DNA of 64,000 bases from Closterium sp. Naga37s-1 (taxonomy: Eukaryota; Streptophyta; Zygnematophyceae; Desmidiales; Closteriaceae), in assembly GCA_947471745.1 (NCBI GenBank), contig CANJKZ010000932.1:248001-312000 (forward strand), in the 5' to 3' direction. The number at the start of each line of letters is the position of its first letter. Within the stretch, counting starts at the first letter, position 1. Below, piece by piece: positions 12,391 through 50,764 of the stretch. The position numbers and the translations under genes were made by a program. The notes under the pieces were generated by a model, which saw nothing but the letters and a program-made list of their open reading frames with translations, had not been told where the DNA came from and ran no database searches.

Positions 12391-12471
12391 CCTCCCGCAC
12401 TGCTGTCGACTTGGTCACAGGCGTTGACACCCTGGTCGACACCACCTTCGTTGTTAACCAGTCGAGGAGAA

Positions 12472-13563
12472 TGTTGGTGTAAGGGCCTAATAACCTCAGG
12501 CTATTAGACTTAATCACACTTAAAACCTCTCTCCGGGGTCACCTCCAAGGGTCCTTGGGTGCCTGGTACAAGACCAGCCCCTATCCTCGGGTCCGAGTTT
12601 GTAGAGAGAGGGGTCAAGAATGACTTAGCCAAATTAGAAAAGAGTACCTTGAACATCGCGCAACGTATCATGCAAACCGTTGATCAGATTAAGCTGATAA
12701 TTTCCTAAATCGAAGCTCGCTTCAAGAGCTTTAAAATAAGCCAAGTTGCCTCGCGAAAAAATCTGCCATTACATAGTTATGGCTGGGACAGCATTGGCCA
12801 AGCATCGTAGTGCTAGAGTACTAGCGTTGAGTCGGTAGCATTCCGCCGTCGCACAGTGTAGAAACAAAATTCCAGCAAGAAAGGAATTCGCTGGAATCAA
12901 ATTGACTATATACAGGTACAAACAGAGAAGGAATAAATAGTTCTAGCTAACAAGGACCTTGGGAATCAACCTGGGAACAACCAGGGATGATCCCAAATAA
13001 TTCCAAGCAACAGAACCAACCTGGCTTGACAAAACAGCAGGTGGCAGGTTGATAAACAACCTCTGGTTCTGTTTTTCCAACCTGGGAAAACAACAACCAG
13101 GTTCAGGTCCTAAAAACAGAACCTGTTTTGTCTTTGCCCAACCAGCCAAATGCTGGTTCCGCTGGTTTCTCCTGGCCCTGTAGCATGCAGATACAGAGAA
13201 ACAACATCCAACCTTCACCTAAATTGTACTCCTATGGTGCCTGCCCTGGTACACTATAGTTAACCAAACAAAACAGTACAATTTCGAGCTGGATATAACT
13301 GAATCTGCACATTCAATTAAACCGATATGCAAAGCTTCCATCTTGGGTTCCTTTGCGAGCTCGTCCTTTCTGCTTGCACTGTTCATAGCGCGTACAATGT
13401 TGTGCCGAAGCGCACATTGCGCGAGTACCTGCAAATGCATCAAGCAAAAATTGCGAAAGCAAACAAATACACGAACATTCGAGTCACACCCAAATGCATT
13501 CGTACACGCATACGCGTACAAACAGACGGCTGGATGTCGTGCAATGTGAATTTGCACCCAACA
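12472..13563 (-). repeat. Inferred 1.09 kb 3' LTR of copia-epsilon
   Basis: Read on the minus strand it begins TGTTGGGTGCAAATTC and ends TTACACCAACA, giving the terminal inverted repeat TGTTGG...CCAACA. A purine-rich tract (GGCTGAGGGGGG) lies directly upstream, as expected for plus-strand priming. There is no second LTR in the window to compare. The block is richer in A+T than its surroundings and holds no protein-coding frame. Confidence 0.6.
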
Positions 13564-13599
13564 CACCCCCCCTCAGCCTGCTGGCTGCATCTACATCAT

Positions 13600-14505
13600 T
13601 CCATGTTAGTTCATGCTCATTCCACTCATGCGCACACAACGCTAATGAGGCTCATTCGCAAGCCTCTTGGTGAGGAAATCTGCTGGCTGCTGGTGAGTCT
13701 TGATAAAGATTGGATTCACCGTCCCCCTCTTCACCTCCTTACGCAGCCAGTGCCACTTGATACGCATGTGCTTGTTCAGCCCATGAAGCACAGCATTCCT
13801 GGCCATCCCAAGAGCCCCCTTGCTGTCACCAAACAGCGGCGTAGCAACCTTCTACTCCTTACCAATCTCCTCTAACAGCCTCCTCAACCAAATCACCTCC
13901 TTCACCCCATGAAACAATGCCATGTACTCTGAATCCACCGAGGAAAGGGCTGTCTCCGTCTGCTTCTTGGACCTCCAAGTAACAGGTCCTCCCCCAACTA
14001 CGCAGATGTATCCTCCCACATATGAGGAATCCTCCTTCTCGGAAGCCCAAGTAGCATCAGTAAAGCAAATGAGAAACAGCTTGCCTTCTCCAAGCCTTTC
14101 CCCCTTCTCCTTTAGCACCTCAACCCTCTTCTGCTTCACCTGTGCAGATGCAGAGTATTGAACTCCAATGCTTGGGTGTGAGTTCAGGTACTTCACCACA
14201 CGTTCAGTTGCATCCACCTGCTCCTCACATGGATTCTGCACCACCCTAGCCAGCTGCCCAACCGAGAAAGAGATGTCGGGCCTCATGTGAACCGCTGCAT
14301 ACAAGAGGCTGCCCACCAAAGATTGGAATTGCTTCTGCTCCTCTGCTTCAACCCCTTCATCCTCTGCTGCCTTCACAAGCTTGAACTCACCTGGCAGGGG
14401 AGTTGCAACCTTGCGATCATTCTCAATCCCATAATTCTCCAAGTGTACCACGTTCATATGCAAGACTCCAAACGCGTTTGCAATCACTTGGATCTGTCCC
14501 TTCAC
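13600..14505 (-). pseudogene. Copia-epsilon RT C-terminus and RNase H
   Basis: From 14505 leftwards a frame of 217 codons shows LVGSLLYAAVHMRPDISFSV, then FTDATWASEKEDSSYVGGYI and ALSSVDSEYMALFHGVKEVI of RNase H. It continues in a shifted frame to MRIKWHWLRKEV and HQQPADFLTKRLA near 13640. It begins inside the RT C-terminal region, so the catalytic RT part is absent. Similarity to the alpha family is clear in this segment, but residues differ at many places. Confidence 0.75.
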
Positions 14506-14524
14506 TGAGCTGTCACTCTCTCAC

Positions 14525-41864
<27,340 letters not shown>

Positions 41865-42084
41865 CTGATGAAGGGGAAGGGATTGGGGACGGTAGGGGGG
41901 AGAGGGGGGGGGGGGGAACGGAGCGCAGAAGCTACAGAGAAGGTTCGGAATGAAAACGGGCAGAGAGGAGGAAGGGAAGGGTGGCCTAGACGAGTGTTGG
42001 TATAGTATAGAGTGACAAACAAGGGATGGACGGGGGTTCAGGTTGGTAAGGTACAGCATCAAATGCACTGGGCGTACCCGGGAG

Positions 42085-42180
42085 GTGAGAAGCTACAGCG
42101 GTTATATACCTGCAAGATAGGGGGTTACAGTGGTTATCCACCCGCAAGATGGGGGGCTATAGTGGTTATATACCCTTGAG
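42085..42180. repeat. 33-bp tandem repeat at the transposase 3' end
   Basis: Three copies of a unit containing TACAGTGGTTATCCACCC and GCAAGATGGGGGG. It replaces the expected transposase C-terminus, which reads into it. Confidence 0.7.
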
Positions 42181-42545
42181 GTGGGCGAGTAGTCAAGGGA
42201 GAAGGCCCACGTGGACGGGGGTAAGCAAGCAGCTGCTTCTTCAAGTAAACCCACAGATGTTCTATGGGGTTGAGGTCCGGACTAGATGCTGGCCATGGGA
42301 GCACAGAGTACGGCTGCTTGGCAAGGTATGTTTTGACCATCTTGCATGTATGCTTCGGGTCATTGTCATGCTGGAACACAACGGTCTCGGGATCCAACTC
42401 GTAATGCTTAATAGTCTGCTGCAGCTCGTCTTGCAGGATTGAACGGTACAACTCGCCGTTCATTCTTCCCTCTATCTTGCACATGAAACCCCCGCCGTTG
42501 TATGTCATGCACCCCCAAATCATGATGGAGCCGCCGCCATGTTTG

Positions 42546-42679
42546 TGTGAGAATCGAGAATGAAATGAGTGAGGATGATTGCACTAGAAAGCATTGGGAT
42601 ACATATAGCAAACCCTTAACAGGGTTGTACTCACTACAGAGTACCCCACTGCAGACTAGAGAAACATAATATTCTGACA
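42546..42679 (-). repeat. 3' LTR of the non-autonomous element
   Basis: Identical to 44791-44924 by eye over all 134 bases. Confidence 0.9.
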
Positions 42680-42799
42680 CACCCCCATAGTCAAAGTGGG
42701 GTATGATCAGCACAACAAGCAAAGCAAAGCAAGCTCAGGGTGGATCACAATGTCACCACACATTCTGAGCACAAGTACAAGAAGTAACAGTTTAAAGTT

Positions 42800-44735
42800 C
42801 ACAATAAATAAGCAAAGCTAGAGGCTATCACAGAGGGCAAGTGAGGAGGAGGAGGCTGGACTAATAGGAGAGGAGAGAGGAGGCAACGGCGGAAGCTGCA
42901 GACACACGGGCAACAGGAGCGGCGCGCACTGTGGCTACCGGAGGCGCACCTCCGGACTACAGGGGTAACTGGCTCCGCGGCTAAGACGAGCGGCAGGAGC
43001 AACGGACCCACGGGCGACTGGCGCAGCGGCATCACTGGGCTACCGGAAGCGCACCTCCGGACTACTGGCACTGCTAGCAACACGACGGCTACCTCCACCC
43101 AACCTCCCTCTACTGCCGCACCCCCCATTCACACACCCCCTGCTGCACCCCTAGGTTCACTCACACTCCACCCCCTAGCACCACTCCGTCGACTCACACA
43201 CACCCACCCCCCTCAGCGGCAGCTGCAGCAGTGGGAGACGGAGTACGAGGAGGAGCAGGGGATGCCACACACCCGCCACCCCCATACCCTCCCCCACTGC
43301 TGCACCTGCAGCAGGGGATGGAGGAGAAGGGGCGGGGGGGGGGGGGGGTGCTGTGCATGGCGCGTGCAGAGGGCAGCAGGGCGCACGGGGCGCACAGGGC
43401 AGCAGGGCAGCAGGGCGCGCGGGGTGCACAGGGCTGCAGGGCGCGCGGGGCGCACAGGGCAGCAGGGCAGCAGGGCGCACGGGGCGCACAGGGCAGCAGG
43501 GCGCGCGGGGCGCAGCAGGGCTGGCGGGTTGGCCACACCCGCCACCCCCATACCCTCCCCCACTGCTGCGGGTGCAGCAGGGGGAGGGAGAGGAGAAAAG
43601 GGCGGAGAGGAGGGGGGGGGGCTGGTGCTGCAGGTCCCCTCCCCCCACTGCCGCAACCGCAGCAGGGGGATGGCAAATCCCCTCCCCCCACTGCTGTACC
43701 CGCAGCAGGGGGGGGGGGGGGGGGGGGGGGGGGGGTGCTGTGCATGGCGCGTGCAGAGGGCAGCAGGGCGCACGGGGCGCACAGGGCAGCAGGGGCGGCT
43801 GCTCCAGGGGCGGCTGCACCAGGGGCGGCTGCACCAGAGGCGGCTGCTCCAGGGGCTGCTGCACCAGGGGCGGCTGCTCCAGGGGCGGCTGCACCCGGGG
43901 GGGGAGGGGGGGGGGGGAGGAGTACGGGGGCCGACGCGCGGCCTCCCAGGGTGCCAGAGCAGGCGGAAGAAGGGGCGACGCGCGCCCCCCCAGGTGCGCC
44001 CCCCCCCCCCCCCCCCCCGGGTCGCCACGTAAGGCGACGGGCAAAGGGGGGGGGGGCGGTGCACGGGCCCCTGGTGCGCCACGACCGGCATGAGGGCGGG
44101 GCCTGGGTCGGGGCAGGTCCGGGACAGGGCCGGGACGGGGCCGAGGAAGGGCCGGGGCGGGCCGCGAAGGGGCCTAACGGGCCGCGAAGGGGCCTAACGG
44201 GCCGCGAAGGGGGGCCGCGACGGACCTAACGGGCCGCGACAGGGTCGGGGCAGGGCCGGGGTCGGGGCAGGTCCGGGACAGGGCCGGGGCGGGCCGCGAA
44301 GGGGCCTAACGGGCCGCGAATGGGGCCTGACGGGGCCGAACGGGGCCGCAAACAGGGCCTGACGGGGCCGCAAACGGGGCCTGACGGGGCCGCAAACGGG
44401 GCCTGACGGGGCCGTACGGGGCCTGACGGGGCCGCAAACGGGGCCTGACGGGGCCGCGAAGGGCCTCACTAGGGGCCGCGAAGGGGCCTTACGAGGGGGC
44501 CGCGAAAGGGGCCTTACAAGAGGGCCGCGAAGGGGCCTAACGAGGGGCCGCGAAGGGGGGCCGTACGAGGGGCCGCGAAGGGGCCTTACGAGGGGCCTTA
44601 CGAGGGGCCGCGAAGGGGCCTAACGAGGGGCCGCGAAGGGCCTTACGAGGGGCCGCGAAGGGGCCTAACGAGGGGCCGCGAAGGGCCTTACGAGGGGCCG
44701 CGAAGGGCCGTTAAGGGCAGGCGCGACGCGCGCCT
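42800..44735. repeat. GC-rich, homopolymer-rich interior of the non-autonomous element
   Basis: 44040-44735 is a long imperfect array of GGGCCGCGAAGGGGCCTAAC units, in the place where gamma elements have their C-rich leader. 43360-43520 and 43740-43910 repeat GCACGGGGCGCACAGGGCAG and GGCTGCTCCAGGGG units. G-runs of 10 to about 27 occur at 43335, 43710-43735 and 44000-44017. Long open frames on both strands here are compositional. Confidence 0.85.
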
Positions 44736-44790
44736 AGGGTAGGAAAAAATTCAGTGGTGGGCCCAAGGATCGAAAAACAGCTCTATACCA

Positions 44791-44924
44791 TGTGAGAATC
44801 GAGAATGAAATGAGTGAGGATGATTGCACTAGAAAGCATTGGGATACATATAGCAAACCCTTAACAGGGTTGTACTCACTACAGAGTACCCCACTGCAGA
44901 CTAGAGAAACATAATATTCTGACA
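44791..44924 (-). repeat. 5' LTR of the non-autonomous element
   Basis: Read on the minus strand it is TGTCAGAATATTATG... to ...GATTCTCACA. It shares TGGGGTACTC and the general layout with the 131-bp gamma LTRs. Confidence 0.9.
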
Positions 44925-45489
44925 GTTTGACGGTCTGTTTCACATGGTGCGGCTCCATGTGACAGTCCTCCCTAATCCAGGCCCAACTACGGCCGTCGCT
45001 ACTAAACCGGCAGATCTTCGTTTCGTCGCTCCACACCACGCGTTTCCAGTCGTCGATCGTCCAGTGCTGATGGTCCTTGGCCCACTGCGTGCGGTCCTTG
45101 ACATTTTTCGCGGATAATCTAGGCTTCGACGACTTTTCTATCGCTCTAACTCTGTGCCGCTTGAGAGTGTTTCGCACGGTGGCGCCCGTGACACTGATGC
45201 CGTGCGTAGAGGATATCATTCCCGCTGCGGCCTCGGCGGATTTCGATTCACCAGACACTATCGACCTTATAACTATCCTCGCGATTTGCTCTGGTAACTT
45301 GCGCGGCCGACCAGGTTTCGCCGGGGACGGCACTAGCTCGTCGAACGTTTTCGGACCGAGGTGGCGGAGGACCTCGTCATGGACGGCAAACTTTGAAACT
45401 CCCAACTCCTGCGCGATTTGGCGGTAACTACGCCCCTCCGCAATTCGCTGCATGATGCGCTTCTGTTTCTCCTCACTAAGGCGCTTCAT

Positions 45490-45810
45490 GCTGCGGGGGT
45501 GTTAGCGCTACTCGTAGATCGTAGTATCCGCCCGTAATCTCCTCTGAACCTAACTAGTCTAGATCTAATAGCGCACGAAATAAGGCACGGGACATTTCGG
45601 AAAGATTTGTCCGTGTGGGGTGTCGAGAGGGAAGAGCTAACTCATTAGAGCAAGAGGTTTTTTTGGGGCTATAGGTAGCCTACACAAATTCGTAACTGTC
45701 AATCGCGAACCCTGGCCGCAATATGTTTATTACAAAACTTGTTTAGACCCCAATTGGGTGCAAGTTATCATACATTTCGAATGCATAAGGACAATAATTT
45801 CGTTCAGTGT
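45490..45810. other. Right flank of the transposase, no gene
   Basis: The upstream region of the transposase, richer in A+T. It may include the right end of the DNA transposon; a terminus near 45808 (TTCAGTGTA) is possible but has no matching inverted copy that I could find on the left. Confidence 0.4.
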
Positions 45811-46037
45811 AGCCCCGCGCCCGGCCCAGTTCCTAGCCCAGCGCCCGGGCCCATACCAAACCCGCGCTCGGCCCCGTCCCTAGCCCGCGCCCGACCCGTA
45901 CCTAGCTCCCAATCGGCCCCTTGCCCCACTGTCCCTGCTGCTACTGCTACAGCTGCTACTGCTGCTACTGCTGCTCCTGATACAGCTGCTACTGCTGCTG
46001 CTACTGCTGCTCCTGCTATCCTGCGTGCTGCAAAGCT

Positions 46038-47105
46038 ATGGCTTCGCTTCGGGTTCTCGCGTTTGATCATGAGGGCAGACCGGTTCAGTTTGACACGTGG
46101 CTAGATGACCTGCAGCTGTACCTACTGAGCGATTCTAAGGACAGTGTCTCGCTGTTTGACCTAGTGTCAGGTGCTGCTACTGCCCCTCCCGCCACAGCTG
46201 ACAGCTCGACTCGCTCACAGTGGCTTACTCGTGACGCTGCTGCCCGCTTAGCCATTCGCAACCACCTGCCATTAACTGAATGCGCTCACTTCGGACAGTA
46301 CAGGACACCGCAGGCGCTGTACGACGCTGTAGTCGCTCGCTACTCCTCTCCTGCCACTGCTGCTCTAGGCCCCGTGCTTCTGCCCTACCTGTTCCTCGAG
46401 CTGTCCGCCTTTGCCATAGTCAAGGACCTCGTTTCCCACCTTCGCGCTAGCGACGCTCGCTACCGCGCTACCGGCCCTACTCCTCCTTTCCTGTGTCCTC
46501 TCCCTGACCAGTCGCAGCCGCCGTTACAGCCCGCCTCCCCACTGCCTGCTCCCTCTCCTTACACTGAGCAGTCCGGCGGTCTTACAGAGCGTCGTGAGCC
46601 TGCGTCTCGTCCTCTCTCGCCTGTTCGCACTACTCGTCGCGCTCCTCGTTCGCGTCCTCCTCCTGCCCCCGGCACGCACGCTATGATCCTTCGTCCTTCC
46701 TCTGTTCCACTACGTGTCCCTCTGCCTGCTCCTCTTGCGTCGTCTCTTCCTGAGGTCCCTGACCCTGTGTCTGACCGCGCTCGTGCTGCCAGTCCCACTG
46801 TCTCCCGTCTCCTCGCCACTGCTGTCACAGACCCTTCGTTTGTGTCTGCTGCTGCGTCTGCTCTAGTTGCTGAGCTGCTTGACTTTGCTGCTGCCTGCCG
46901 TCTAGACTACGCCACTGCTCTAGTTGCTGAGTCTGAGTCTGCCAGTCCTCCGTCCGTCGGGGGTGAGTGTGTTCTTGGCACGGACGTCCTTGAGGATAGG
47001 CAGGAGGACTTTGAGTGTCTTGCAGCTGCTTTACCTCGTTTCGCTTCCATGCTGCTTGCCCCTGAGGGAGACCCGGATGCACCAGACATCCCGACCCAGA
47101 GGTGA
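46038..47105 (+). pseudogene. Copia-gamma gag N-terminus fused to the integrase-RT linker
   Basis: It begins MASLRVLAFDHEGRPVQFDT, the gag start that copy 1 lacks, and runs to ASDARYRAT at about 46480. There it jumps, in frame, to a Pro-rich segment (TPPFLCPLPDQSQPPLQP) that in copy 1 lies at about 5840, past integrase. The fusion stays open for 355 codons and ends just before RT because about 13 bases are missing near 47097. Confidence 0.8.
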
Positions 47106-48694
47106 TTACGGGTCCCTACTCCTCTCAGTGGCAGGCAGCCATGGATGCCGAGATGGCATCCTGGAAGTCCACAGGCACCTACGTCGACGCAGTTCCCCCG
47201 TCTCGAGCGAACATAGTCGATGGCATGTGGATTTTCAGGGTGAAGCGGCCGCCAGGTTCTCCGCCTGCCTTCAAGGCGCGTTACGTTGTTCGAGGCTTCA
47301 GTCAGCGACAGGGGGTTGACTACTTCCAGACCTTCTCCCCCAACCCGAAGATGACTACTCTTCGGGTGTTGCTGCACGTCGCTGCTCAGCGTGACTACGA
47401 GTTGCACTCTCTGGACTTCAGCACAGATTTCTTGCAGGGCAGCCTGCACGAGGAGATCTGGCTGCGCCAACCACGTGGTTTCACTGGGACGTTTCCTGCA
47501 AGTACCCAGTGGAGCCTCCGCCGGCCAGTCTACGGTCTCTGCCAGGCGCCTCGCGAGTGGCTCGACATGCTGAGGACTACACTTGCGGCTCTTGGGTTTG
47601 CTCCTTCTACTGCGGACCCGTCGCTGTTTCTACGCACCGACACCTTGCTGCCGCCGTTCTACGTCCTCGTCTACGTCAACGACCTCGTCTTTGCCACTGC
47701 TGACACTGAGGCACTGACCCTTGTGAAGTCGGAGTTGCAGAAGAGACACACCTGCACTGACCTGGGTGAACCGCGCAGCTATCTTGGCCTGCAGATCACC
47801 CGGGACAGAGCACGGCGCACCATCACACTGACTCAGTCACACATGGTGCACCAGGTCCTTCAGCGCTTTGGCTTCCAGTTCTCCTCGCCACAGCCCACTC
47901 CTCTGTCTACCAGCCACTCGCTCTCAGCTCCACCTTCGGACGAGTCCGTAGAGCCGAGTGGTCCGTACCTAGAGCTTGTGGGTTGCCTCATGTACCTGAT
48001 GACTTGCACTCGACCTGACCTCGCGTACCCTCTTAGCCTTCTGGCTCGCTACGTGGCTCCCGGTAGGCACCGAAAGGTGCACTAGGATGCTGCAAAGAGG
48101 GTACTGCGTTACCTGTGCAGTACGTCGGGCATGGGGCTCGTGCTTGGAGGACGGGGTCCAGTTGTCCTCACCGGTCACGCAGACGCCTCCTGGGTTGACG
48201 ACTCAGCTACGCAGCAGTTGTCACAGGGTTACACCTTCTGTCTTGGTTCCGGCTCTGTGTCGTGGCGTTCTACCCGCTCGTCTTCGGTTCTCAGGTCAAG
48301 TTGTGAGGCTGAGATCTACGCCGGGGCTATGGCTACTCAGGAGCTCCGCTGGCTGACCTACTTGCTGACCGACTTGGGAGAGCAGCCTCGTTCGCCTCCA
48401 GTTCTGTACGTAGACAACAAGGCCATGATTGCCTTGTGTCAGGAGCACAAACTGGAGCACAGAACGAAGCACATCGCTCTGCGATACTTCCTTGCTCGAG
48501 AGTTGCAGCATCGTGGTCAGCTTCGTCTTGCGTACGTGGCCACTCGGGCCAACACTGCTGATGTCTTCACCAAGGCACTTCCGCCTGGTGATCATCTGCG
48601 CTTTGCTACTCTGTTAGGCCTTGTGCCCACCTTGCCTCACTTGCTTACTGTGATATATATATATACATGCATGCTTGCACTTGCTAGGGTATGA
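47102..48694 (+). pseudogene. Copia-gamma copy 2 RT and RNase H
   Basis: RT from SQWQAAMDAEMASWKSTGTY on; the active site reads YVNDLVFAT (about 47675) with the first Asp changed to Asn. A TGG to TAG change makes a stop at 48084 (VHW in copy 1). RNase H continues from 48131 with GHADASWVDDSATQQLSQGY and CEAEIYAGAMATQELRWL. It ends TADVFTKALPPGDHLRFATL, with the polypeptide stopping at 48694. This part is missing from copy 1. Confidence 0.85.
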
Positions 48695-48862
48695 TCACTG
48701 TATTGTTTGTTCTCTTTTTATAACTCTGCATGTGAACTGGCCTTGTGGCCCTTTGCTTGTGCTCGGGCTGTGTGGTGACTTCTTGATCCACCCTGAGCTT
48801 GCTTTGCTTTTCTTGACTGGTCTTGTGACCACTTGTTCTCCCCCACTTTGCCTATGGGGGTG

Positions 48863-48994
48863 TGTCATAACATTATAGCTTATACAGTTGTGTAGGTTGT
48901 AGTGGGGTAGCCCATAGGGGGTACAACCCAATTAGGGTTAGTACTTGTACCCAACTCATTCATAGTTCATTCATTCTCGTTTGTTACTTTCACA
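48863..48994 (+). repeat. 3' LTR of copia-gamma copy 2
   Basis: TGTCATAACATTATAG to TTACTTTCACA, 132 bp, preceded by the purine tract CCTATGGGGGTG. It matches the 5' LTR of copy 1 from GTAGTGGGGTAGCCCATA on. Confidence 0.85.
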
Positions 48995-49114
48995 AGAATT
49001 ACGCGACCTACAGAAACCGCGCTCGACGATTCTACAATTGATACGATTCGCTGTAAGTCGACCAGTGCACCGGATTGAATTATTTTCGTCGCAAACTTTC
49101 CTGTAAATCGCCAA

Positions 49115-50090
49115 ATGGAGGAATTGGTGATAATTTTGTACAATAAATTACGGAGTTACGCACCGACGGGGACCAGATGCGAGCGTCACTTCAACGAATC
49201 AAAACACTACTCGCGAACTATTCGGCAGCCGCCACGGCAGCAGCAAACGCAGCAGCGTATGCAGTGGCAACAGCAGCAGCAGCAGCGGCGACACCGACAT
49301 TTCACCCAACAGCAGCGGCAGCAGCTACAGTGAATCTTGAGGCGGCACTCCGAGGCTACCCGGGACATTTAATCCGAATGCGAGAAACAATGACGCCCGC
49401 CGATTCATTGCGACCCTTGAAATTTACTTCAAAGCCGTGGGCTGTACGACCAAAACAAACGATGTAATGCGGATTCGGCTCGCAGCGACATTGTTGCGAG
49501 GCCCGGCGCTCGAGTGGATTTAAAACAGTAACGAGATCCGAGGCGAGGAGTTATGGACGCAGTTTCCGGCAGCTTTAATTCAACGTTTCGAACCAATTAA
49601 TTCGAGCTACATGGTGCGGCAGCAGATTCATCGGCACAAATAGTACGGCAGTGTAACACAGTACACGTTTCAGATGGAGAGCCTCTTCAACCGAATTACC
49701 GACCTGGCCGAGGGAGAAAAAATCCAAGCGTATACTGCGGGGGCTAAAAATGGAAGTCCGTCGACAGGCGATTGCCGCAGACTACAGCAACTTCCACGAC
49801 ATGGTATGTGCAGCACATAAATTTGATGCGTTGACGCGAGGTCAGCCCGAGACACGACGCCACGTGCCAAACAGGCCTTTCAGCATGGAGAGATCGGCAC
49901 CACCTACTACCGCAGACCCGATGGATATCGACAAGATCGACGCGAAGCAACGCCCGACAAAATCTGAGAAATGCTAATTTTGCGGCGCAGCCGGACATTG
50001 ATTCTTGGCGTGTTGGAAAATGAAGAAGGCACGAGCGGAGGTGCAGGGCAACAACAGTGCGGCACCCCCGAAGTAAAAAAATGGGTATCG
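49115..50090 (+). pseudogene. Chromovirus gag with CCHC knuckle
   Basis: It starts MEELVIILYNKLRSYAPTG. An Ala-rich segment and a retrotransposon-gag capsid pattern follow (FIATLEIYFKAVGCTT, RLAATLLRGPALEW), then a CCHC knuckle (C-x-FCGAAGH-x-FLACW) at about 49975-50020. In-frame TAA, TAG and TGA codons occur, mostly explained by CAA, CAG and CGA changing by C to T, two of them inside the knuckle. Confidence 0.75.
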
Positions 50091-50764
50091 CCAGTAGCCG
50101 CGGATCGAGTTGGCGATCGCGAAAAGATCCGAAAAAGGTAGAAAGGTGACGACGTGGCGACTTCGGAGCGGGCAAAAAAAGGAGAAAATGATGGCGCGGA
50201 TTTAAAACGTCACGACTGGCCGGCAACAGGGGAAATCACTGAGACAAATAGAGGCTCCGCGAAAAAAGGCTCTGCATCGACCGAGAAACTCAAGTCGAAC
50301 ATCCCCGAGAGTAAGAATTCTTTAACTAAGAATATCCTTCTCGAGGTTTTCAAGCCTTTGAAAAAAATAGGGAGATCTAGAGGCTAAGAAAAAGCCCTTA
50401 GAGATCATTCAGGTACCTGAGAAGTTGGGCAAACAACTCTGGAGCGTTGAAAAGGGTCGTGCGTTCCAAGGAGTTAATATTCTCTCCCCGCATCACCGTG
50501 ATAAGCCCCCCTATTGCCCACAAGCGAAGCCTACACAACTGTAAAGGCTTAGGGGAAGGTTACAGGCTCAGGAGAAGTTATCCAAGCCTCGGATAAATCC
50601 TTCTAACCCTACCCAGGTGAAAACCGATATTGAGTCGGCAGCTTCGGGCGCAGGACCTAGGGATGATATTCGATGTACCCTATGATCCTTAAAGGAAGGC
50701 CATCTACAACTACTCGGAGCAGCAACAACCACTACTACTCGAGGTGATCTGCAAAGGGCAACGC

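Larger units (their letters stand above)
7862..12471 (-). mobile_element. Copia-delta retrotransposon body, lacking LTRs
   Basis: On the minus strand, from right to left: gag, CCHC knuckle, protease, integrase, RT and an RNase H remnant. No LTR pair is visible. The right (5') end is interrupted at 12471 by the LTR of the epsilon element, and the left (3') end meets the gamma copy at about 7850. Scattered stops and frameshifts show it is inactive. The neighbouring fragment at 1-530 belongs to a second copy of the same family. Confidence 0.8.
12472..14505 (-). mobile_element. Copia-epsilon 3' part: long LTR plus pol C-terminus
   Basis: The inferred 3' LTR occupies 13563 down to 12472 and the polymerase C-terminus lies to its right. 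The left boundary at 12472 cuts the delta gag exactly where the copy at 1-311 diverges, so this element inserted into the delta copy. The right boundary is a truncation at about 14505, where the host gene's last visible intron begins. Its pol is related to the alpha family. Confidence 0.7.
42546..44924 (-). mobile_element. Non-autonomous LTR element (copia-gamma related), very young
   Basis: It has 134-bp LTRs at 42546-42679 and 44791-44924 that I find identical, and GTTTG duplicated on both sides (42541-42545, 44925-44929). On the minus strand the 5' LTR is followed by TGGTATAGAGCTG (primer site) and the 3' LTR is preceded by CTATGGGGGTG. This purine tract and the adjacent TGATCCACCCTGAGCTTGCT also occur in the gamma copy at 48785-48862, so gamma enzymes probably move it. 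No gag or pol is present. Confidence 0.92.
42134..45489 (-). pseudogene. Tc1/mariner transposase, split by an LTR element
   Basis: N-terminal part 45489-44930: MKRLSEEKQKRIMQRIAEGR starts a helix-turn-helix (RSYRQIAQELGVSKFAV). A GRPRKL linker, a second DNA-binding unit and the first catalytic Asp in VVWSDETKI follow. C-terminal part 42540-42134: GGGSIMIWGCMTYNGGG, the second Asp in FQHDNDPKHTCKMV, and the Glu in SPDLNPIEHLW. Asp and Glu are separated by 34 residues, so the triad is DD34E. The two parts join in frame once the 42546-44924 insertion and one GTTTG are removed. It would cut and paste its own DNA. Terminal inverted repeats could not be defined. Confidence 0.88.
45811..48994 (+). 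mobile_element. Copia-gamma copy 2, 5'-truncated with internal deletion
   Basis: It keeps a remnant of the C-rich leader, the gag start, RT, RNase H, the 3' non-coding region and the 3' LTR. The 5' LTR and primer site are missing. A deletion of about 3.1 kb relative to copy 1 removes the rest of gag, the protease and integrase. A stop and an RT active-site change make the remainder inactive. Confidence 0.85.

Noticed and set aside
43175-44229. Long Pro/Ala/Arg- and Gly-rich frames on both strands
   Set aside because: Composition of a G-run-rich tandem repeat inside a non-autonomous LTR element; six overlapping frames are open at once.
45739-45810. Right terminal inverted repeat of the mariner
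   Set aside because: TTCAGTGTA looks like a Tc1-type end, but no matching inverted copy could be found near 42.1 kb.
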